Assembly: GCA_964461135.1 (NCBI GenBank)
Contig: CAYWTB010000032.1
Location: 1-44,781, forward strand
Reading direction: 5' to 3'
From: RQOF01 sp964461135
GTDB taxonomy: Bacteria; Calditrichota; Calditrichia; RBG-13-44-9
Length of the DNA stretch: 44,781 bases
Shown here: positions 43,901-44,781 of the stretch, piece after piece
Position numbering within the stretch: position 1 is the stretch's first letter
Layout: the number at the start of each line of letters is the position of its first letter
Program-made: the position numbers and the translations under genes
Notes under the pieces: model-generated
Databases searched by the model: none
Seen by the model: the letters and a program-made list of their open reading frames with translations, nothing else
What the model was told of the DNA's origin: nothing

Positions 43901-44737
43901 ATCGAATATCTAAATCATAGTATCGTCGACTCCATTCCAATGTTTGATGATAGTAGCCACAAGGATAGTGCCGCGGGTGACGGGATATATGGAGGTTCCT
44001 GGCCAACTCGGCCTGAAGAACAAACTTACTCGATCAAAATTCAGACTTACTCGCATAATACAGGAATCAATTATTTTTTAAACAATGCGGCGTACTTTAC
44101 GACGATTGGCCCCGTTGTTTTCGAGGATTACCATGATTTTGGTATATCCTCCTCCCCACCCTTTCCTTATTTTGGTTTTAAACTGGTACTAAAAAATATG
44201 GGACTGGTTTCTCCGGCACGGTCGGTAACGGCTGAAGTTGTTCTCTATGATACCTTTTTAGTCAAGGCCATCGAGAATAATAACCAGGGCTTTGGCGACA
44301 TCAACCCCGGTGAATCCCGGGAAAGTCCTAACTGGTATTTTTTCTATGTCGACAGCATACCCCGCAACCTGGATTTTGATTTCAAGCTAAATATTTACAG
44401 TAATGGGTATCTGTTCTGGCAAAAGGATACATCGGTAATCGTGGGAATAGAAGTCAGTGAATCGGCCCTGCCGCGTTCTTATGAATTATATCAGAATTAT
44501 CCCAATCCCTTTAATCCGGTCACTGTCATTAAATTCGATCTGCCAAGGACCAGCGAGGTCACATTAAAGATCTTTAATGTGCTGGGAGAAGAAGTCGCTA
44601 CCCTGCTTTCGGCTTCACTGCTTTCTGGTTCCTATGTCTATGAGTGGGATGCCACTGGGGTGGCCAGCGGAGTGTATGTGTATCGCTTGCAGACTGGCGA
44701 CTTTGTAGAGACGAAAAAGATGGTGCTGATGAGATAG
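40919..44737 (+). CDS. Secreted subtilisin-like (S8) peptidase with type IX tail
   Basis: 1272 residues; an AAAAGGAG site precedes the ATG. Signal peptide 1-20, I9-like propeptide (to about 140), S8 catalytic domain (about 165-475) with Asp187 (NLDTGVDGTHP), His234 (GGHGTHTMG), the oxyanion AAGNDGPS and Ser417 (SGTSMATPHVAGG). Fibronectin-III-like repeats follow (about 480-675), then regions I do not recognise (680-1060), the 137-residue domain shared with the S41 peptidase (from 1063) and the sorting tail (about 1195-1272). An extracellular protease, co-transcribed with the beta-helix gene. All triad residues are intact. Confidence 0.94.
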   Translation: MKKTLLILFGLFLFSSHLFAQAEITSSLSQAILIAQKTGTTVKAIIVLKDQYDISALDKQLYENKTAVEERAYIVITELQKHATRTQANLVNVLESKSKNEVTQYQKFWIANIITIEAQPDILLNLAKRDDIYQMDLDAGLQLIKPVEKRAALSSPNSVEPGLKAINAHRLWKMGITGKGVIVMNLDTGVDGTHPALASRWRGNDPGVSPSAAWLDLIDGSSFPTDPPGSIGGHGTHTMGTIAGLDIATHDTVGVAFDAEWIAGRFITPENTGIASVLLYTFQWAIDPDGHPDTNNDMPAVISNSWGSGWECNPFFQPALDALEAAGIALVFAAGNDGPSAGTIIPPAMINKTEMNVFSVGALNGNLPQLPIAQWSSRGPTYCTGLGNQIKPEVSAPGVDVRSSVPNAGYEYRSGTSMATPHVAGGIALLKQVFPGRTGTELKQMLYDNAADLGVTGEDNTYGMGVIDVYAALLANISIANPMPPSNVSVYSDYLTLTSAYITWDDPVSSVGGNSLLNFEIEIWRDNQFLTNVNQGIENYTDSQLIDGQQYEYKLYTHDLTSDSLSDGVIVSVYAGGSPFPSAPLNLSCQVEGDSVLLQWDDPVTQADGTPLDDLDKICIYRDGDSIAGVLPGVEGIVDYPLPGSTVFYTLRAVDIEIPPHYSVLSDSVECFVGTIPDYLVWVGTGAVLSTIASAESIFYAIAANGESVFLTNNLFEFGTDLSVFKGIFVVLGQYDQCHFLELNDPEPQALEVYFLNGGKLYLEGGVCFNVDSSNPDEPRYDIKPWFSLAYINAYTSSLPGIQGFDYFSNFSFGYNGLSYVLEELLPINSIPIWKNSSTDAISGVWNIVSESGFAIGVVPCFGDLVDSSSEATISRNRINPLVEKFSLADIQILSQIKNENTAKFIKRFAHKPELKISRKQPNQLLKFSNNGTHILANTKTDLMAAYLTLLQSIPAHAIYAKTNSGYYIPGMDTVWVTSQIVNPDTQQISVQVIIEYLNHSIVDSIPMFDDSSHKDSAAGDGIYGGSWPTRPEEQTYSIKIQTYSHNTGINYFLNNAAYFTTIGPVVFEDYHDFGISSSPPFPYFGFKLVLKNMGLVSPARSVTAEVVLYDTFLVKAIENNNQGFGDINPGESRESPNWYFFYVDSIPRNLDFDFKLNIYSNGYLFWQKDTSVIVGIEVSESALPRSYELYQNYPNPFNPVTVIKFDLPRTSEVTLKIFNVLGEEVATLLSASLLSGSYVYEWDATGVASGVYVYRLQTGDFVETKKMVLMR
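44105..44737 (+). repeat. Duplicated 633-bp 3' module, copy 2
   Basis: Gap-free counterpart of 33353-33985, in the subtilisin gene. See copy 1 for the comparison. Confidence 0.92.
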
Positions 44738-44781
44738 TGCCATATGGCCCCTCCTTTGTTGAAAAAGATTAATTTCAGAGT

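Overview
The window looks like a chromosomal segment of a bacterium from the FCB superphylum (Calditrichota, KSB1, Ignavibacteriota or relatives). I cannot narrow it further from sequence alone. The main evidence is nine secreted proteins that end in the same roughly 80-residue type IX (Por) secretion tail, with a NYPNPFNP motif and a terminal YRLQAG...KKM-L-K/R stretch, plus a tenth orphan copy of that tail. Large periplasmic-propeller sensor kinases fit the same group. I saw no rRNA, tRNA, CRISPR array, transposase or phage gene.

Region 1 (1 to about 5.9 kb) is a patchwork of small unrelated genes. It holds two small lipoproteins separated and followed by integron-attC-like inverted repeats, a secreted DUF1326 protein, a DUF2975 membrane protein with its small XRE repressor behind a double palindromic operator, and an XRE regulator with a truncated ImmA/IrrE-type partner behind a textbook promoter/operator. 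Gene-free stretches at 2197-3140 and 5027-5973 hold hairpins and apparent dispersed repeats.

Region 2 (5.97 to 9.3 kb) holds a secreted FG-GAP/VCBS propeller, a small membrane protein with its own promoter, and a decayed secreted-protein gene of which only the sorting tail remains.

Region 3 (9.4 to 44.7 kb) is built from three sensor-then-effector blocks. Block A is a one-protein hybrid two-component system (9443-13630), then a secreted five-bladed-propeller glycosidase-like protein and a secreted Ntn hydrolase, with an asparagine-synthetase-like enzyme lacking the glutaminase cysteine downstream. Block B is the same kind of sensor on a HisKA_3 kinase with a separate LuxR-type regulator, a ParE/Phd toxin-antitoxin pair on the minus strand, a paralogous glycosidase-like protein, a BNR/YCF48-like propeller, a GH31 glycosidase and an S41 peptidase, closed by a strong terminator. 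Block C is a second hybrid two-component system, then a parallel beta-helix protein and a subtilisin-like peptidase. My reading, which is inference, is that each sensor detects an external polymer or its breakdown products and controls neighbouring type IX-secreted enzymes and binding proteins.

The most unusual observations are palindromic C6/G6 elements carried in frame inside the ATPase domains of both hybrid kinases, a 633-bp indel-free duplicated 3' module shared by the S41 and S8 peptidases, and locally homogenised sorting-tail DNA.
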